From positions 1 through 51,155 of the forward strand of contig NZ_JALPNU010000027.1 in the NCBI RefSeq assembly GCF_030851345.1: a stretch of DNA of 51,155 nucleotides. Reading direction: 5' to 3'. The translations under genes and the position numbers were made by a program. This DNA comes from Marinifilum sp. D714. Lineage in GTDB: Bacteria > Bacteroidota > Bacteroidia > Bacteroidales > Marinifilaceae. Under the pieces are notes generated by a model, which was not told the origin of the DNA, ran no database searches, and saw only the letters and a list, made by a program, of their open reading frames with translations. Below, piece after piece: positions 34,855-43,830 of this stretch (its first letter is position 1; the number at the start of each line of letters is the position of its first letter).

Positions 34855-35532
34855 ATGAGCATACCTGAAAAAATAGAAGAAATTAAAAAATCAATACCGG
34901 AGAATGTAACCTTAGTAGCGGTTTCTAAAACAAAGCCCAATGAAGCAATAATGGAAGCTTACAATGGTGGTTATAGAATTTTCGGAGAAAATAAACCTCA
35001 AGAGTTAACCAGAAAATTTAACGAATTGCCAAAAGATATAATTTGGCACATGATTGGTCATTTGCAAACCAATAAGGTTAAATATATTGCTCCATTTGTT
35101 AGCTTAATTCATGCAGTAGACAGTTTAAAGTTGTTGAAAGAGATTAACAAACAAGCCTTAAAAAACAATCGTGTGATTGATTGTTTATTGCAGTTTCATA
35201 TAGCCGATGAGGATACAAAATTTGGGTTGGATTTGAGCGATGCAAGGCAAATTATTAATTCGGAAGAATATCAGAATATGCAAAATGTGCGCATTGTAGG
35301 TGTTATGGGAATGGCTACCTACACTGATGATGAAAATCAGGTTCGTTCGGAATTTAGCAACTTGAAATCTATTTACAGCGAACTTAAATCGAAGTTCTTT
35401 TCTGCAGAGGAGAGTTTTAAAGAAATTTCCATGGGAATGTCCGGAGATTATAAACTGGCTATTGAAGAGGGAAGCACAATGATTCGTGTTGGAAGCACTA
35501 TTTTTGGAGCTAGAGATTATTCAAATAAATAA
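34855..35532 (+). CDS. YggS-family PLP homeostasis protein
   Basis: The 225-residue alanine-racemase-like barrel binds pyridoxal phosphate at K25 (AVSKTKP). Other family marks are FGENKPQEL, WHMIGHLQTNKVKYI and the phosphate-binding C-terminal GMSGDYKLAIEEGSTMIRVGS. Family members (YggS/PLPBP) have no racemase activity and keep free PLP and amino acid pools in balance. This one is the standard length. It is monocistronic, with a promoter at 34819. Confidence 0.95.
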   Translation: MSIPEKIEEIKKSIPENVTLVAVSKTKPNEAIMEAYNGGYRIFGENKPQELTRKFNELPKDIIWHMIGHLQTNKVKYIAPFVSLIHAVDSLKLLKEINKQALKNNRVIDCLLQFHIADEDTKFGLDLSDARQIINSEEYQNMQNVRIVGVMGMATYTDDENQVRSEFSNLKSIYSELKSKFFSAEESFKEISMGMSGDYKLAIEEGSTMIRVGSTIFGARDYSNK

Positions 35533-35584
35533 CATTTGCCACAAAGTCCTTCGTTGATGAATCGAAATTATTTATTTAAATGAT

Positions 35585-35592
35585 TATATTTG
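35585..35592 (+). promoter_or_regulatory. -7 element for the DHOD-like gene
   Basis: TATATTTG fits TAnnTTTG exactly and ends 38 bases before the ATG. Confidence 0.65.
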
Positions 35593-35629
35593 TTCGTTAA
35601 CGATTGAAATTCAATAAAATCAAAATACT

Positions 35630-36634
35630 ATGATAAATCTTGAAACCACTTATATGGGATTGCCTTTAAAGAATCCTGTAATTGTTAGTAGTTCTGGTTT
35701 AACCAATTCGGTAAGAAAGATTAAGATTATCGAAGAAAAGGGAGCTGGTGCTGTTGTATTAAAATCTTTATTTGAAGAGCAAATCACTAACGAAGCCCGC
35801 CATCTTATTAGTAAAGATCCTACAAATGTTGGATATCCTGAAGCTGAGGACTATATCCAAAATTACATCAAGGGTAACTCGGTTTCAAATTATTTGACAT
35901 TAATTAAGGAGGCAAAAGAAGCAGTTTCGATTCCTATTATTGCTAGTATTAACTGTGTATCGTCATCGGATTGGACTCACTTTGCAAAAGAGATCGAAAA
36001 AGCTGGTGCTGATGCTATTGAGCTGAATGCGTTTATTGTTCCAAACGATAGAAACATGAGTGCTACCGCGTATGAACAACTTTATTACGATATTTTTAAC
36101 GCTGTCAAGAAAGAAGTGAATATTCCTATTTCAATGAAATTGGGTATTTATTTTACAAACTTGTTTTCTGTAACAAACCGATTAAATGCTGATGGAGCTG
36201 ATTCTGTTGTTTTGTTTAATAGATTCTACGAACCAGACATTGATATTGAAGATTTGAAGATTACTAGTGCTGAAGTGTTAAGTAATGCAAGTGATATTCG
36301 AAGATCTTTACGTTGGGTAGGAATGTTATCTGATAAAATAAAAGGTATTGATATTTCTGCTTCAACAGGTATTCACAGTGGTGAGGCTGCGATCAAGCAA
36401 TTGTTGGCAGGAGCAAAAACAGTTCAAATTTGTTCTACAGTTTATGAACATGGATTTGATCAGGTAACCAAAATTTTGGAAGAAATTTCGGCTTGGATGA
36501 CGAAAAAAGAATTCAAATCAATTGACGAATTCAGAGGTAAATTAAGCTATGGAAACATTCCTGATTCTGCACTTTACGAAAGAGCACAATTCATGAAATA
36601 CTTTTCGAATAATGAAAAAGATGTAATGATCTAA
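35630..36634 (+). CDS. Dihydroorotate-dehydrogenase-like flavoprotein
   Basis: The 334-residue protein folds as the TIM barrel of class 1 dihydroorotate dehydrogenase: TTYMGLPLKNPVIVSSSG at the start, IPIIASINC, GADAIELNAF, IPISMKLGIY and the FMN-phosphate GIHSGEAAIKQLLAGAKTVQI near the end. The segment that in DHOD carries the catalytic base (NxSCPN) reads NAFIVPN here, without the Cys or Ser. It is therefore doubtful that it oxidises dihydroorotate. Bacteroidota genomes often hold such a DHOD-like gene in addition to true pyrD. It is probably an FMN oxidoreductase of unknown substrate. Confidence 0.8.
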   Translation: MINLETTYMGLPLKNPVIVSSSGLTNSVRKIKIIEEKGAGAVVLKSLFEEQITNEARHLISKDPTNVGYPEAEDYIQNYIKGNSVSNYLTLIKEAKEAVSIPIIASINCVSSSDWTHFAKEIEKAGADAIELNAFIVPNDRNMSATAYEQLYYDIFNAVKKEVNIPISMKLGIYFTNLFSVTNRLNADGADSVVLFNRFYEPDIDIEDLKITSAEVLSNASDIRRSLRWVGMLSDKIKGIDISASTGIHSGEAAIKQLLAGAKTVQICSTVYEHGFDQVTKILEEISAWMTKKEFKSIDEFRGKLSYGNIPDSALYERAQFMKYFSNNEKDVMI

Positions 36635-36639
36635 TATAA

Positions 36640-36667
36640 AAAGGCTGAATCATTTGATTCAGCCTTT
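36640..36667. terminator. Bidirectional terminator
   Basis: AAAGGCTGAATCA and TGATTCAGCCTTT are perfect 13-base arms around TT, lying between convergent genes with A and T runs on both sides. Confidence 0.92.
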
Positions 36668-36671
36668 CTTT

Positions 36672-37193
36672 TTAAAATTGATCGAGAATGTGAATACATT
36701 CATGAATCATTCCTTTAATTTCTTCAGGTGCACTTGGAATTGCATCCTTTAATTTATCTTGTTCTTCAACTCTTTTATCCGCTTCAATTTTTTCATTGAA
36801 GTTTTCGATTACTGTAAAGGCTTCAAATGCAGTTTCAAAATCAGATTTGATCAATAAATCGGTAAACACACTTACATGTTTGGTAAAATCAATGCTTGAT
36901 TGCCAACATATACCAGTTAATTCCTTCTGAATTGATTTGTATTTTTCATTAAGAATTGCGTCAATTAAAATTAAATCCACTTTTTTGTCCTTAATGTCGG
37001 CTAAAAACTTCCAAATAGTACTTTTAACCTCTTCATCCTTATTTTTTACCAATAAATCAAACAGAATAACAATATCTTCTAATTGTCCTTCTTCTCTTAA
37101 TTGATTAATCGATTTTGTAACAGTTTTAGAATCAGAAGACTGAAGTTCTGATACTAATTTATCGTGTAATGCTTTTTTTGCTTTATCCGTCAT
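36672..37193 (-). CDS. Helical repeat protein (HEAT-like), function unknown
   Basis: The 173-residue cytoplasmic protein is built of helix pairs resembling HEAT repeats (TVTKSINQLREEGQLEDIVILFDLL, DEEVKSTIWKFLADIKDKKVDLILIDAI, and on). I start at 37193 (MTDKAKKAL). The -7 box on the minus strand at 37222-37215 overlaps the upstream ATG at 37217, so that codon would lie before the transcript start. The protein has no catalytic motif. It is probably a protein-binding scaffold. I have no better identification. Confidence 0.7.
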   Translation of the reverse strand: MTDKAKKALHDKLVSELQSSDSKTVTKSINQLREEGQLEDIVILFDLLVKNKDEEVKSTIWKFLADIKDKKVDLILIDAILNEKYKSIQKELTGICWQSSIDFTKHVSVFTDLLIKSDFETAFEAFTVIENFNEKIEADKRVEEQDKLKDAIPSAPEEIKGMIHECIHILDQF

Positions 37194-37214
37194 TTTGTTT
37201 CCATTTGTATTTTG

Positions 37215-37222
37215 CAAAATTA
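37215..37222 (-). promoter_or_regulatory. -7 element for the HEAT-like gene
   Basis: The plus strand CAAAATTA is TAATTTTG on the minus strand, an exact TAnnTTTG. It decides the start of the downstream gene in favour of 37193. Confidence 0.6.
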
Positions 37223-37300
37223 ATAAAATAAGCGATGATTAGTAGAGTTTGATAAAAATTACCTTACTTAACAATAACTAAACTTATTTCTTGTATCAGT

Positions 37301-37645
37301 ATGGTGTTTATTGGTTTTAAAAGTCATAGAGGTTCATTTTTACAAGAGAAAAAACTGTATTTAATTGAGACTATAAATTTAAACTCGTTATTGCATTTTT
37401 ATAGAAAGTGTAAGTCTTTATTGGAATATTTTAAATATGATGGAATTGTTTTAAATCTAGAAAATGTTGAACTTCATGAGGTATTTTTTAGTGGGCAAAA
37501 ATATAGAGTGGTAGTTAGTAAAGATGACTTTCTGCCACCAATTCAATTTCAGCTTCTAAATTCCAATTTTGAGGTGCTATTTGATAATAAGGTCGGTGGA
37601 TACAATAAAGAAACAATTTTGAACTGGATGAGTTACAAGCCTTAA
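37301..37645 (+). CDS. Hypothetical protein
   Basis: I do not recognise this 114-residue protein. It is rich in short strands, has no signal peptide or clear membrane helix, and ends DNKVGGYNKETILNWMSYKP. Codon use resembles its neighbours. The frame is followed after about 100 bases by a terminator at 37749. It could be a small orphan of narrow distribution. Confidence 0.55.
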   Translation: MVFIGFKSHRGSFLQEKKLYLIETINLNSLLHFYRKCKSLLEYFKYDGIVLNLENVELHEVFFSGQKYRVVVSKDDFLPPIQFQLLNSNFEVLFDNKVGGYNKETILNWMSYKP

Positions 37646-37748
37646 TTGTCTCAATGAAGTTTGTACATGAAAATGAAGAATTCGAAAAAAATATAAATGG
37701 TTTTGTTGTCGTACTTTTTGGATTTGAAATGTAGTAATAAGATCCTAG

Positions 37749-37773
37749 AAAGGCTCCTTAATTAGGAGCCTTT
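37749..37773. terminator. Terminator between the small hypothetical gene and uvrA
   Basis: AAAGGCTCCT (37749-37758) and AGGAGCCTTT (37764-37773) are perfect 10-base arms around a 5-base loop, followed by CTTCT. It lies directly before the uvrA stop and can act from both sides. Confidence 0.85.
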
Positions 37774-37776
37774 CTT

Positions 37777-40560
37777 CTATAACTTTTCTTTTAAATATTT
37801 TCCTGTATAGGATTGTTTGCATTTAGCTGCATCTTCAGGAGTGCCCTCAAAAACAATTTTTCCTCCATTGTTTCCTCCTTCTGGACCAAGATCAATTAAC
37901 CAATCAGCACTCTTAATAATCTCCATATTGTGCTCAATAATAATCAAAGTATGTCCTCTTGCAATTAGAGCATTAAATGCATCCATCAATTTATGGATAT
38001 CATGAAAATGCAGTCCTGTTGTTGGTTCATCGAAAATGAAAAGACAAGGTTCTGCTTTTTCTTTGGCAAGGAATGAAGCCAATTTTACCCTTTGGCTTTC
38101 TCCGCCACTTAATGTGCTTGATGATTGACCTAATTTAACGTATCCTAGACCAACATCAACTAACGGCTTTAGACGTTGTGCTATTTTTTTCTCGATATTT
38201 CCTTTTGAAGCACTAAAAAATTCAGTAGCTTCATTTACGGTCATTTCCAACACATCGTGGATGTTCTTTCCATTGTATAGAATGTCTAAAATATCATCTT
38301 TAAACCTTCTACCTTTACAGCTTTCACATTGCAGATATATGTCAGCCATAAACTGCATCTCAACCTTTATAATACCTTCTCCCTGACACTCATCACATCT
38401 TCCACCATCAATGTTAAAAGAGAAGTGTGAAGCTTTAAAACCGGCATATTGCGAAGCTTTTTGGTCGGCAAATAGTTTTCTGATTTCATCATATGCCTTC
38501 AAATATGTAACAGGATTCGATCGTGAAGACTTACCAATTGGATTTTGATCGACAAACTCTATGTTTTTCACCAATTGCAAATCACCTTGAAGTAAATCAA
38601 AATGACCGCTCTTATCGGAGTAACCTCCGTAGTGTTTTTTAAGAGCCGGGTACAAAATTGTTTTCACCAATGATGATTTACCAGAACCACTTACCCCTGT
38701 AATCACAGACATTACATTAAGTGGAAATTTGATATTAAGGCCTTTTAAGTTATTTTCTCTCGCACCAATAATTTCAATGTAATTATTCCATTTTTTTCTG
38801 TTCGAAGGAACCGGAATATTTCTTTCTTGCGAGATGTATTGTGATGTTAAACTTTCGTTTGATTTTTTTAAGGCATTCAGGTCACCTTGGAAAACAACTT
38901 CACCGCCAAGTCTACCAGCATGTGGGCCAATATCAATCACATGATCTGCAGCCAGAATAATGTCTTCATCGTGTTCAACCACAATAACTGTATTTCCTAA
39001 ATCGCGGAGTTGTTTTAGAACTTTAATCAATAAATCGGTATCTCGCGAGTGAAGACCAATGCTTGGCTCATCAAGAATGTAGAGCGATCCTACAAGACTA
39101 CTTCCCAATGATGTTGCCAAATTGATTCTCTGTGACTCTCCACCGGATAAGCTACTGGAAAGACGATTTAGGGTAAGATATCCCAAACCTACATCGGAGA
39201 GAAATTGAAGTCGGTTTCTGATATCTACCAAAAGCCTTTTTGCAATTTTTTCATCGGTTTTGCTTAATTCTAAACTCTGAAAGAAGCTATTTAGTTCCGT
39301 GATTGGCATTAGCACCAAATCCTGAATATTTTTCCCATTAATTTTAATGTAGCCAGCTTCTTTTTTTAATCGAGTACCTCTACAATCGGGACAAGTGGTT
39401 TTACCTCTATATCTCGATAACATTACACGATATTGAATTTTATATTGCTTAGATTCCAGATATTTGAAAAATGCATTCAATCCTTTAAAGTGTTTGTTTC
39501 CGGTCCACAATAGAAGCTTTTGTTCCTCACTCAATTCAAAATATGGTCGGTGAATTGGGAAATCAAATTTATCAGCAGCATAAATCAATTGATTTTTCCA
39601 TTCTTGCATTTTTTCTCCTTTCCAACAAACAACTGCATCATCGTAAATACTCACCGTTTTGTTAGGAATTACAAGGTCTTCATCAATCCCAATTACTTTT
39701 CCAAAACCTTCACATTTTGGACAAGCACCAACTGGGTTGTTAAAACTAAAAGTATGAACATTAGGATCTTCAAATTCTATTCCGTCAGCTTCAAATCGAT
39801 TCGAAAAAGAGTAGGTTTTTCCTTCAATCATGACCAGGCATTCACCTTTTCCTTCGTAAAACGCAGTCTGTAACGAATCGGCTATTCTATTCTGTGTATC
39901 TTCATCAGAAGAGACACGAATTCTATCGATGACAATATGAATTGGTTTGTCTGCAGGAATGATTTCAGGAGCTTCTAAGGCATCGAAAATTTTGTGAATT
40001 TTACCATCAATTTCAATGCGCGAAAATCCTTGCTTCGAAAGTACTTCCAGCTGTTCTTTTTTGCTTCTGTCACCATTTAGCATTTCTGCTAAAATCATAA
40101 CTGGCAAATCCTCTTTTTGCTTCAGAATAAACTTTACAGCATCGCTAACTGTATGGCGTTTTACTAAAGTATTTGAAATTGGTGAATATGTTTTACCAAT
40201 TCTTGCAAAAAGTAATTTTAAATAATCGTAAATTTCAGTAGATGTTCCAACCGTGGATCTAGGATTCCTAGTGTTCACTTTTTGCTCAATAGCAATTGCT
40301 GGTGGAATTCCTTTTATAAAATCTACCTCAGGTTTATCTATTCTCCCAAGAAACTGACGTGCGTAAGCTGATAAACTTTCCACATATCTTCTTTGGCCTT
40401 CGGCGTACAAAGTATCAAATGCAAGTGATGACTTTCCCGATCCTGAAAGTCCTGTAATCACAATCAATTGATTCCGAGGAATCTTTAAGTCAATGTTCTT
40501 TAGATTGTGAACTCTTGCACCTTTTATATGAATAAAATCTTCTGAAAATTTCTCTGCCAT
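37777..40560 (-). CDS. uvrA: UvrABC excinuclease subunit A
   Basis: UvrA scans DNA for bulky damage and loads UvrB in nucleotide excision repair. The 927 residues are the normal length. Two ABC ATPase halves show Walker A GLSGSGKSS (37-45) and GVSGSGKSS (about 620-628), with matching LSGGESQR signatures. Two zinc-binding regions carry paired CxxC motifs (CPKC...CPDC and CDEC...CESC). The gene is monocistronic with a -7 element at 40623-40616 and a terminator at 37749. No uvrB or uvrC is in the window. Confidence 0.98.
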   Translation of the reverse strand: MAEKFSEDFIHIKGARVHNLKNIDLKIPRNQLIVITGLSGSGKSSLAFDTLYAEGQRRYVESLSAYARQFLGRIDKPEVDFIKGIPPAIAIEQKVNTRNPRSTVGTSTEIYDYLKLLFARIGKTYSPISNTLVKRHTVSDAVKFILKQKEDLPVMILAEMLNGDRSKKEQLEVLSKQGFSRIEIDGKIHKIFDALEAPEIIPADKPIHIVIDRIRVSSDEDTQNRIADSLQTAFYEGKGECLVMIEGKTYSFSNRFEADGIEFEDPNVHTFSFNNPVGACPKCEGFGKVIGIDEDLVIPNKTVSIYDDAVVCWKGEKMQEWKNQLIYAADKFDFPIHRPYFELSEEQKLLLWTGNKHFKGLNAFFKYLESKQYKIQYRVMLSRYRGKTTCPDCRGTRLKKEAGYIKINGKNIQDLVLMPITELNSFFQSLELSKTDEKIAKRLLVDIRNRLQFLSDVGLGYLTLNRLSSSLSGGESQRINLATSLGSSLVGSLYILDEPSIGLHSRDTDLLIKVLKQLRDLGNTVIVVEHDEDIILAADHVIDIGPHAGRLGGEVVFQGDLNALKKSNESLTSQYISQERNIPVPSNRKKWNNYIEIIGARENNLKGLNIKFPLNVMSVITGVSGSGKSSLVKTILYPALKKHYGGYSDKSGHFDLLQGDLQLVKNIEFVDQNPIGKSSRSNPVTYLKAYDEIRKLFADQKASQYAGFKASHFSFNIDGGRCDECQGEGIIKVEMQFMADIYLQCESCKGRRFKDDILDILYNGKNIHDVLEMTVNEATEFFSASKGNIEKKIAQRLKPLVDVGLGYVKLGQSSSTLSGGESQRVKLASFLAKEKAEPCLFIFDEPTTGLHFHDIHKLMDAFNALIARGHTLIIIEHNMEIIKSADWLIDLGPEGGNNGGKIVFEGTPEDAAKCKQSYTGKYLKEKL

Positions 40561-40615
40561 CTGTCTTTAATCTGCTTCTATGAGGAGTTGAATTTATATC
40601 ATGAAAACGAATTTC

Positions 40616-40623
40616 CAAAGTTA
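40616..40623 (-). promoter_or_regulatory. -7 element for uvrA
   Basis: The minus strand reads TAACTTTG, a TAnnTTTG match 56 bases before the uvrA start. No LexA-type box was identified. Confidence 0.6.
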
Positions 40624-40752
40624 TTTAACTTCTAAAGATTTTCAAATCTCAGGAAAAATTAGTTTATTGCAAACTGTTACCAATTTATAAACCCCAAAAA
40701 AGGAGATACTGCTTATAGAAAAACTTTTACGCTGTTTAAAAAATAAATAGTT

Positions 40753-41349
40753 GTGAATTTGAGACAAAATAATCCTACCGATTATGATCTCGTGAAGCAG
40801 TATATGGATGGTAACCATGAATGCATTGATAAATTAATCAATCGTCATAAGGATAGAATTTATACCTATATCTATCTGATCGTAAAAAATCATCAGCTTA
40901 CCGAGGACATTTTTCAGGACACTTTTATAAAAGTGATCCGATCGCTGCGTTTAGGCAAATATCAAGACAATGGTAAATTTCTAGCTTGGGTTTTGCGCAT
41001 TGCGCACAATTTAATCATTGATCATTTCAGACGAGAGAAACAAAGTAATACCTTCTCGAAGGACGATTATGAATTGGATATATTTAATTCCAATAAGTAT
41101 TGTGAAGGCAATTGCGAAGATGATTTAATTCGTGATCAAATACATGATGACATAAGAGAGTTGGTTCAAGAGCTGCCCGAGGATCAAAGAGAAGTTGTAA
41201 TTCTTAGACACTATAAAGGATTAAGTTTTAAGGATATTGCTGAACAAACCGATGTTAGTATTAATACTGCATTGGGTAGAATGCGATATGCATTAATTAA
41301 TATGAGAAAGATTATCGAAGAGAGAAATATGACTTTAACTTTTCATTAG
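40753..41349 (+). CDS. ECF-type RNA polymerase sigma factor
   Basis: The 198-residue sigma70-family factor starts at a GTG. Region 2 (about 24-90, LINRHKDRIYTYIYLIVKN and ILFQDTFIKVIRSL-like) and region 4 (LPEDQREVVILRHYKGLSFKDIAEQTDVSINTALGRMRY) are clear, with a short linker lacking region 3. ECF factors direct RNA polymerase to stress or surface-signal promoters. No anti-sigma gene follows. A hairpin terminator is 21 bases past the stop. The target regulon cannot be inferred. Confidence 0.92.
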   Translation: MNLRQNNPTDYDLVKQYMDGNHECIDKLINRHKDRIYTYIYLIVKNHQLTEDIFQDTFIKVIRSLRLGKYQDNGKFLAWVLRIAHNLIIDHFRREKQSNTFSKDDYELDIFNSNKYCEGNCEDDLIRDQIHDDIRELVQELPEDQREVVILRHYKGLSFKDIAEQTDVSINTALGRMRYALINMRKIIEERNMTLTFH

Positions 41350-41369
41350 TTTTTTATTTGATTTTAGTA

Positions 41370-41395
41370 GGCCGGAAATATTTTCCGGCTTTTTT
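41370..41395 (+). terminator. Terminator after the sigma factor gene
   Basis: GCCGGAAA (41371-41378) pairs with TTTCCGGC (41382-41389) around TAT, then six T. A clean intrinsic terminator. Confidence 0.95.
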
Positions 41396-41455
41396 CGTTT
41401 TTGGAATACTAAATGAAAATCATAGGCGTTTTAGAATAAAATAAATTAGCCAATT

Positions 41456-41701
41456 ATGCCTATGAATGAAATTTACGCTTTGTTACAACATGATGTTTTA
41501 TTTTCACCTGAAGAGATGCTTACTTTACTTGAAAGAATTTCAGATTTAAACCTGTTTGATTCATCAGATTTATACAATTTGCTCGATGAATTTAAAGTGA
41601 AAGCATCAGGAGAATTAGTAGAACGTATAAAAACATTTAATCGATCAACGGTTAATGTTGACCTTAAACTAACCGATATAAGGGAGTTGATGTTGAATTA
41701 A
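41456..41701 (+). CDS. Hypothetical small helical protein
   Basis: The 81-residue frame begins MPMNEIYALLQHDVLFSPEEM and is mostly helical and acidic, with no known motif. A perfect terminator begins at its stop codon. The frame shows the codon use of its neighbours and is a plausible gene, but its function is unknown. It may be transcribed separately, because a terminator lies between it and the sigma gene. Confidence 0.6.
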   Translation: MPMNEIYALLQHDVLFSPEEMLTLLERISDLNLFDSSDLYNLLDEFKVKASGELVERIKTFNRSTVNVDLKLTDIRELMLN

Positions 41702-41736
41702 AAAAAATCGGAACGATAATCGTTCCGATTTTTTTT
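41701..41736 (+). terminator. Terminator overlapping the stop codon of the small gene
   Basis: AAAAATCGGAACG (about 41703-41715) and CGTTCCGATTTTT (41721-41733) pair around ATAAT, followed by further T. The last A of the TAA stop (41701) begins its A run. Confidence 0.9.
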
Positions 41737-41807
41737 GTGGGTCTTGTTTTGGTAATTCTTAAAATAATTGTAAATTGATATCAAAACAATATCAAAAAGA
41801 TTCAAAT

Positions 41808-42662
41808 ATGAAACAAGAACAAAGTTTTACGGCCATTTCGGGTTTTGCAATGTTATTTGTATGTCTTCTTCTTCTGGCAGGAGGAATTTTGGGTACTGTA
41901 TTTTTACGTAACCCCATTTTTATGTTACTCATCTTCGTATTGATGATCTGTCTGCCGGGATTTACTGTCGTTAATCCAAATCAATCTGCTGTGTTGGTTC
42001 TTTTTGGAGCTTATAAGGGAACGATTTTAAATAATGGATTTTTCTGGGTAAATCCATTGTTTGTAAAAAAGAAGATATCTTTGCGTGCAAGAAATCTCGA
42101 TAGCGATCCGCTTAAGGTAAATGATAAAATAGGTAATCCTATTATGATCGGAGTTGTATTGGTCTGGAGAGTTAAGGATACTTATAAGGCTGCTTTTGAT
42201 GTGAACAATTACGAAAATTTTGTTTCCATTCAATCTGAAGCGGCAATTCGACATATGGCAGGTGTATATCCTTACGATAACTTTGAAGATGAGAAGGCTG
42301 AAATAACTTTAAGATCTGGGGGAAATGAAGTAAGTGAATTGTTGGAGCAAGAGTTAACGGAACGATTGGCAATTGCTGGAATTGAGGTTATGGAGGCGAG
42401 AATCAATTATTTGGCTTATGCTTCCGAAATTGCAGGGGCCATGTTAAGAAGACAGCAAGCCACGGCAGTGGTAGCAGCACGATTTAAAATTGTTGAAGGA
42501 GCTGTAAGTATGGTGGAAATGGCATTGGAAGAACTTGCTGATAAAGATATAGTAGATTTGGATGAAGATAAAAAAGCTACCATGGTAAGTAATTTAATGG
42601 TTGTGCTTTGTTCAGATAAAGATGCAACGCCAGTATTAAACACTGGTAGCTTGTATCAATAA
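41808..42662 (+). CDS. SPFH/Band 7 membrane protein
   Basis: I start at the ATG 41808 (MKQEQSF). The frame is open to a TTG at 41775, but the extra 11 residues are not family-like. The 284-residue protein has two hydrophobic segments near residues 9-30 and 35-53 and then a SPFH (stomatin/prohibitin/flotillin) domain: VNPNQSAVLVLFGAYKGT, GFFWVNPLF, NPIMIGVVLVWRVKDTYKAAFDV, and a coiled C-terminal part. SPFH proteins form membrane rings or microdomains. The small ribbon-helix-helix gene 10 bases downstream is a known companion of this subfamily. Its function is not established. Confidence 0.9.
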   Translation: MKQEQSFTAISGFAMLFVCLLLLAGGILGTVFLRNPIFMLLIFVLMICLPGFTVVNPNQSAVLVLFGAYKGTILNNGFFWVNPLFVKKKISLRARNLDSDPLKVNDKIGNPIMIGVVLVWRVKDTYKAAFDVNNYENFVSIQSEAAIRHMAGVYPYDNFEDEKAEITLRSGGNEVSELLEQELTERLAIAGIEVMEARINYLAYASEIAGAMLRRQQATAVVAARFKIVEGAVSMVEMALEELADKDIVDLDEDKKATMVSNLMVVLCSDKDATPVLNTGSLYQ

Positions 42663-42672
42663 TAAATAAAAT

Positions 42673-42852
42673 ATGACTAAAAAGAAATCATTTGTTCTGC
42701 GTTTGAGTCCGGAGATGTTTAAGAAGTTGGAGAAATGGGCCGTTGATGATTTTCGCAGCACTAACGGTCAAATAGAATGGATTTTAAATAAAGCTCTTAA
42801 AGAAGCAGGTCGGTTGAAAGATGAAAAAAAGAGTGATGACCACTCTGAGTAA
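42673..42852 (+). CDS. Arc-family ribbon-helix-helix protein
   Basis: This 59-residue protein reads MTKKKSFVLRLSPEMFKKLE at its start, giving a strand FVLRL followed by two helices with FRSTNGQIEWILNKALKEAG, the classic Arc/MetJ-type fold. The tail is charged (DEKKSDDHSE). It should bind DNA as a dimer through the N-terminal strand. It follows the SPFH gene by 10 bases, and this pairing recurs in bacteria, usually annotated as Arc-like next to Band 7. It may autoregulate or serve an unrelated role. A terminator at 42872 ends the unit. Confidence 0.85.
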   Translation: MTKKKSFVLRLSPEMFKKLEKWAVDDFRSTNGQIEWILNKALKEAGRLKDEKKSDDHSE

Positions 42853-42871
42853 ATAGTTAATTCAGTTATGC

Positions 42872-42901
42872 AAAGACCATCTAATATTAGGTGGTCTTTT
42901 T
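42872..42901 (+). terminator. Terminator after the SPFH/ribbon-helix-helix unit
   Basis: AAAGACCA (42872-42879) pairs with TGGTCTTT (42892-42899), extended inward by a T-G pair and CTAAT/ATTAG, then T. A good intrinsic terminator. Confidence 0.9.
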
Positions 42902-43026
42902 GTATTTGTATCCATTTAAGAATATTATTTTAAATTAAACAAAAAGTGCTTGCTCAAATTTCATTTTACTAATTTTTTGATTTTGTGTATCTTGTATATA
43001 AATGATAGGGGACTTATACTATAGAT

Positions 43027-43830
43027 ATGAATAAATTAAGCACGTTTTACAAAAAAAGATTTGATGCATTTTTATTGCATCTGACAGAGGCTAAAAGTCT
43101 GAATGAGGATAATGTACACAGGTTACGTGTTGACATTAAATATATGAGAAGTTTGCTTTTGCTAGTAGAAGCTCTGCACTTGGATACGGTTATCATCGGA
43201 AAACTGTTAAAACAATTAAGACCTGTATTTAAATATTCAGGTCGTTTAAGGACTGTTCAGGTTTGTAAAAGTTTAGTCTTACAGCACAATGTGAAGAACC
43301 AGGAAAAAGTAGTTCAGATTTTAAAAGAAAATCAGTCGAATATATCGAATGATTTTATTAATGTGTTGGATAAGTTCAAGCTTGATAAATTTAAAAAACG
43401 AATGGAAAAGCTTTATCAAGTTTTGGATGGAATATCTGCTTCAGAATTAAGAGAAAAGGCTGATAAAATCATTCTTGATGAGTTAGATTTGATATACAAA
43501 TTATGGGCCTCTTCGAGAGGAGAGGAGAATTATCACGAAATTCGTAAGTTTTTCAAAATCATTAAATCCTTACTACAATTATTAATTGCTGTAGAAAGTT
43601 CTGAAGATTTAGAAAGAGAATATAATATTGTGAATGAAACTGAGTCTACCCTTGGTAACTGGCACGACCGAGATGTTCTGGATAAGAAATTAGCTAAAAT
43701 TCAAAGCTTTGCTCCAGATCCAGAATTCAAATCATTGGTTCGTGAAATAAAGAATAAAAACAGAAGCGAAAAGAATACTTATAATAAAGAATTCAAACAA
43801 CAAATGCTGACCAATTTTTTAAAGCATTAG
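43027..43830 (+). CDS. CHAD-domain protein
   Basis: The 267-residue helical protein has the CHAD pattern of conserved histidines and basic residues: VHRLRVDIKYMRSLL (about 31-45), FKYSGRLRTVQ, HEIRKFFKIIKSLL, and WHDRDVL. CHAD domains bind inorganic polyphosphate and associate with polyphosphate granules. There is no CYTH domain, so it is a stand-alone form. It converges with the PBP1A gene, overlapping it by four bases. A role in phosphate storage is inferred from the family only. Confidence 0.85.
   Translation: MNKLSTFYKKRFDAFLLHLTEAKSLNEDNVHRLRVDIKYMRSLLLLVEALHLDTVIIGKLLKQLRPVFKYSGRLRTVQVCKSLVLQHNVKNQEKVVQILKENQSNISNDFINVLDKFKLDKFKKRMEKLYQVLDGISASELREKADKIILDELDLIYKLWASSRGEENYHEIRKFFKIIKSLLQLLIAVESSEDLEREYNIVNETESTLGNWHDRDVLDKKLAKIQSFAPDPEFKSLVREIKNKNRSEKNTYNKEFKQQMLTNFLKH

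Noticed and set aside
37654-37734. 26-codon frame after the small hypothetical gene
   Set aside because: No promoter, motif or context. This length is expected by chance in AT-rich DNA.
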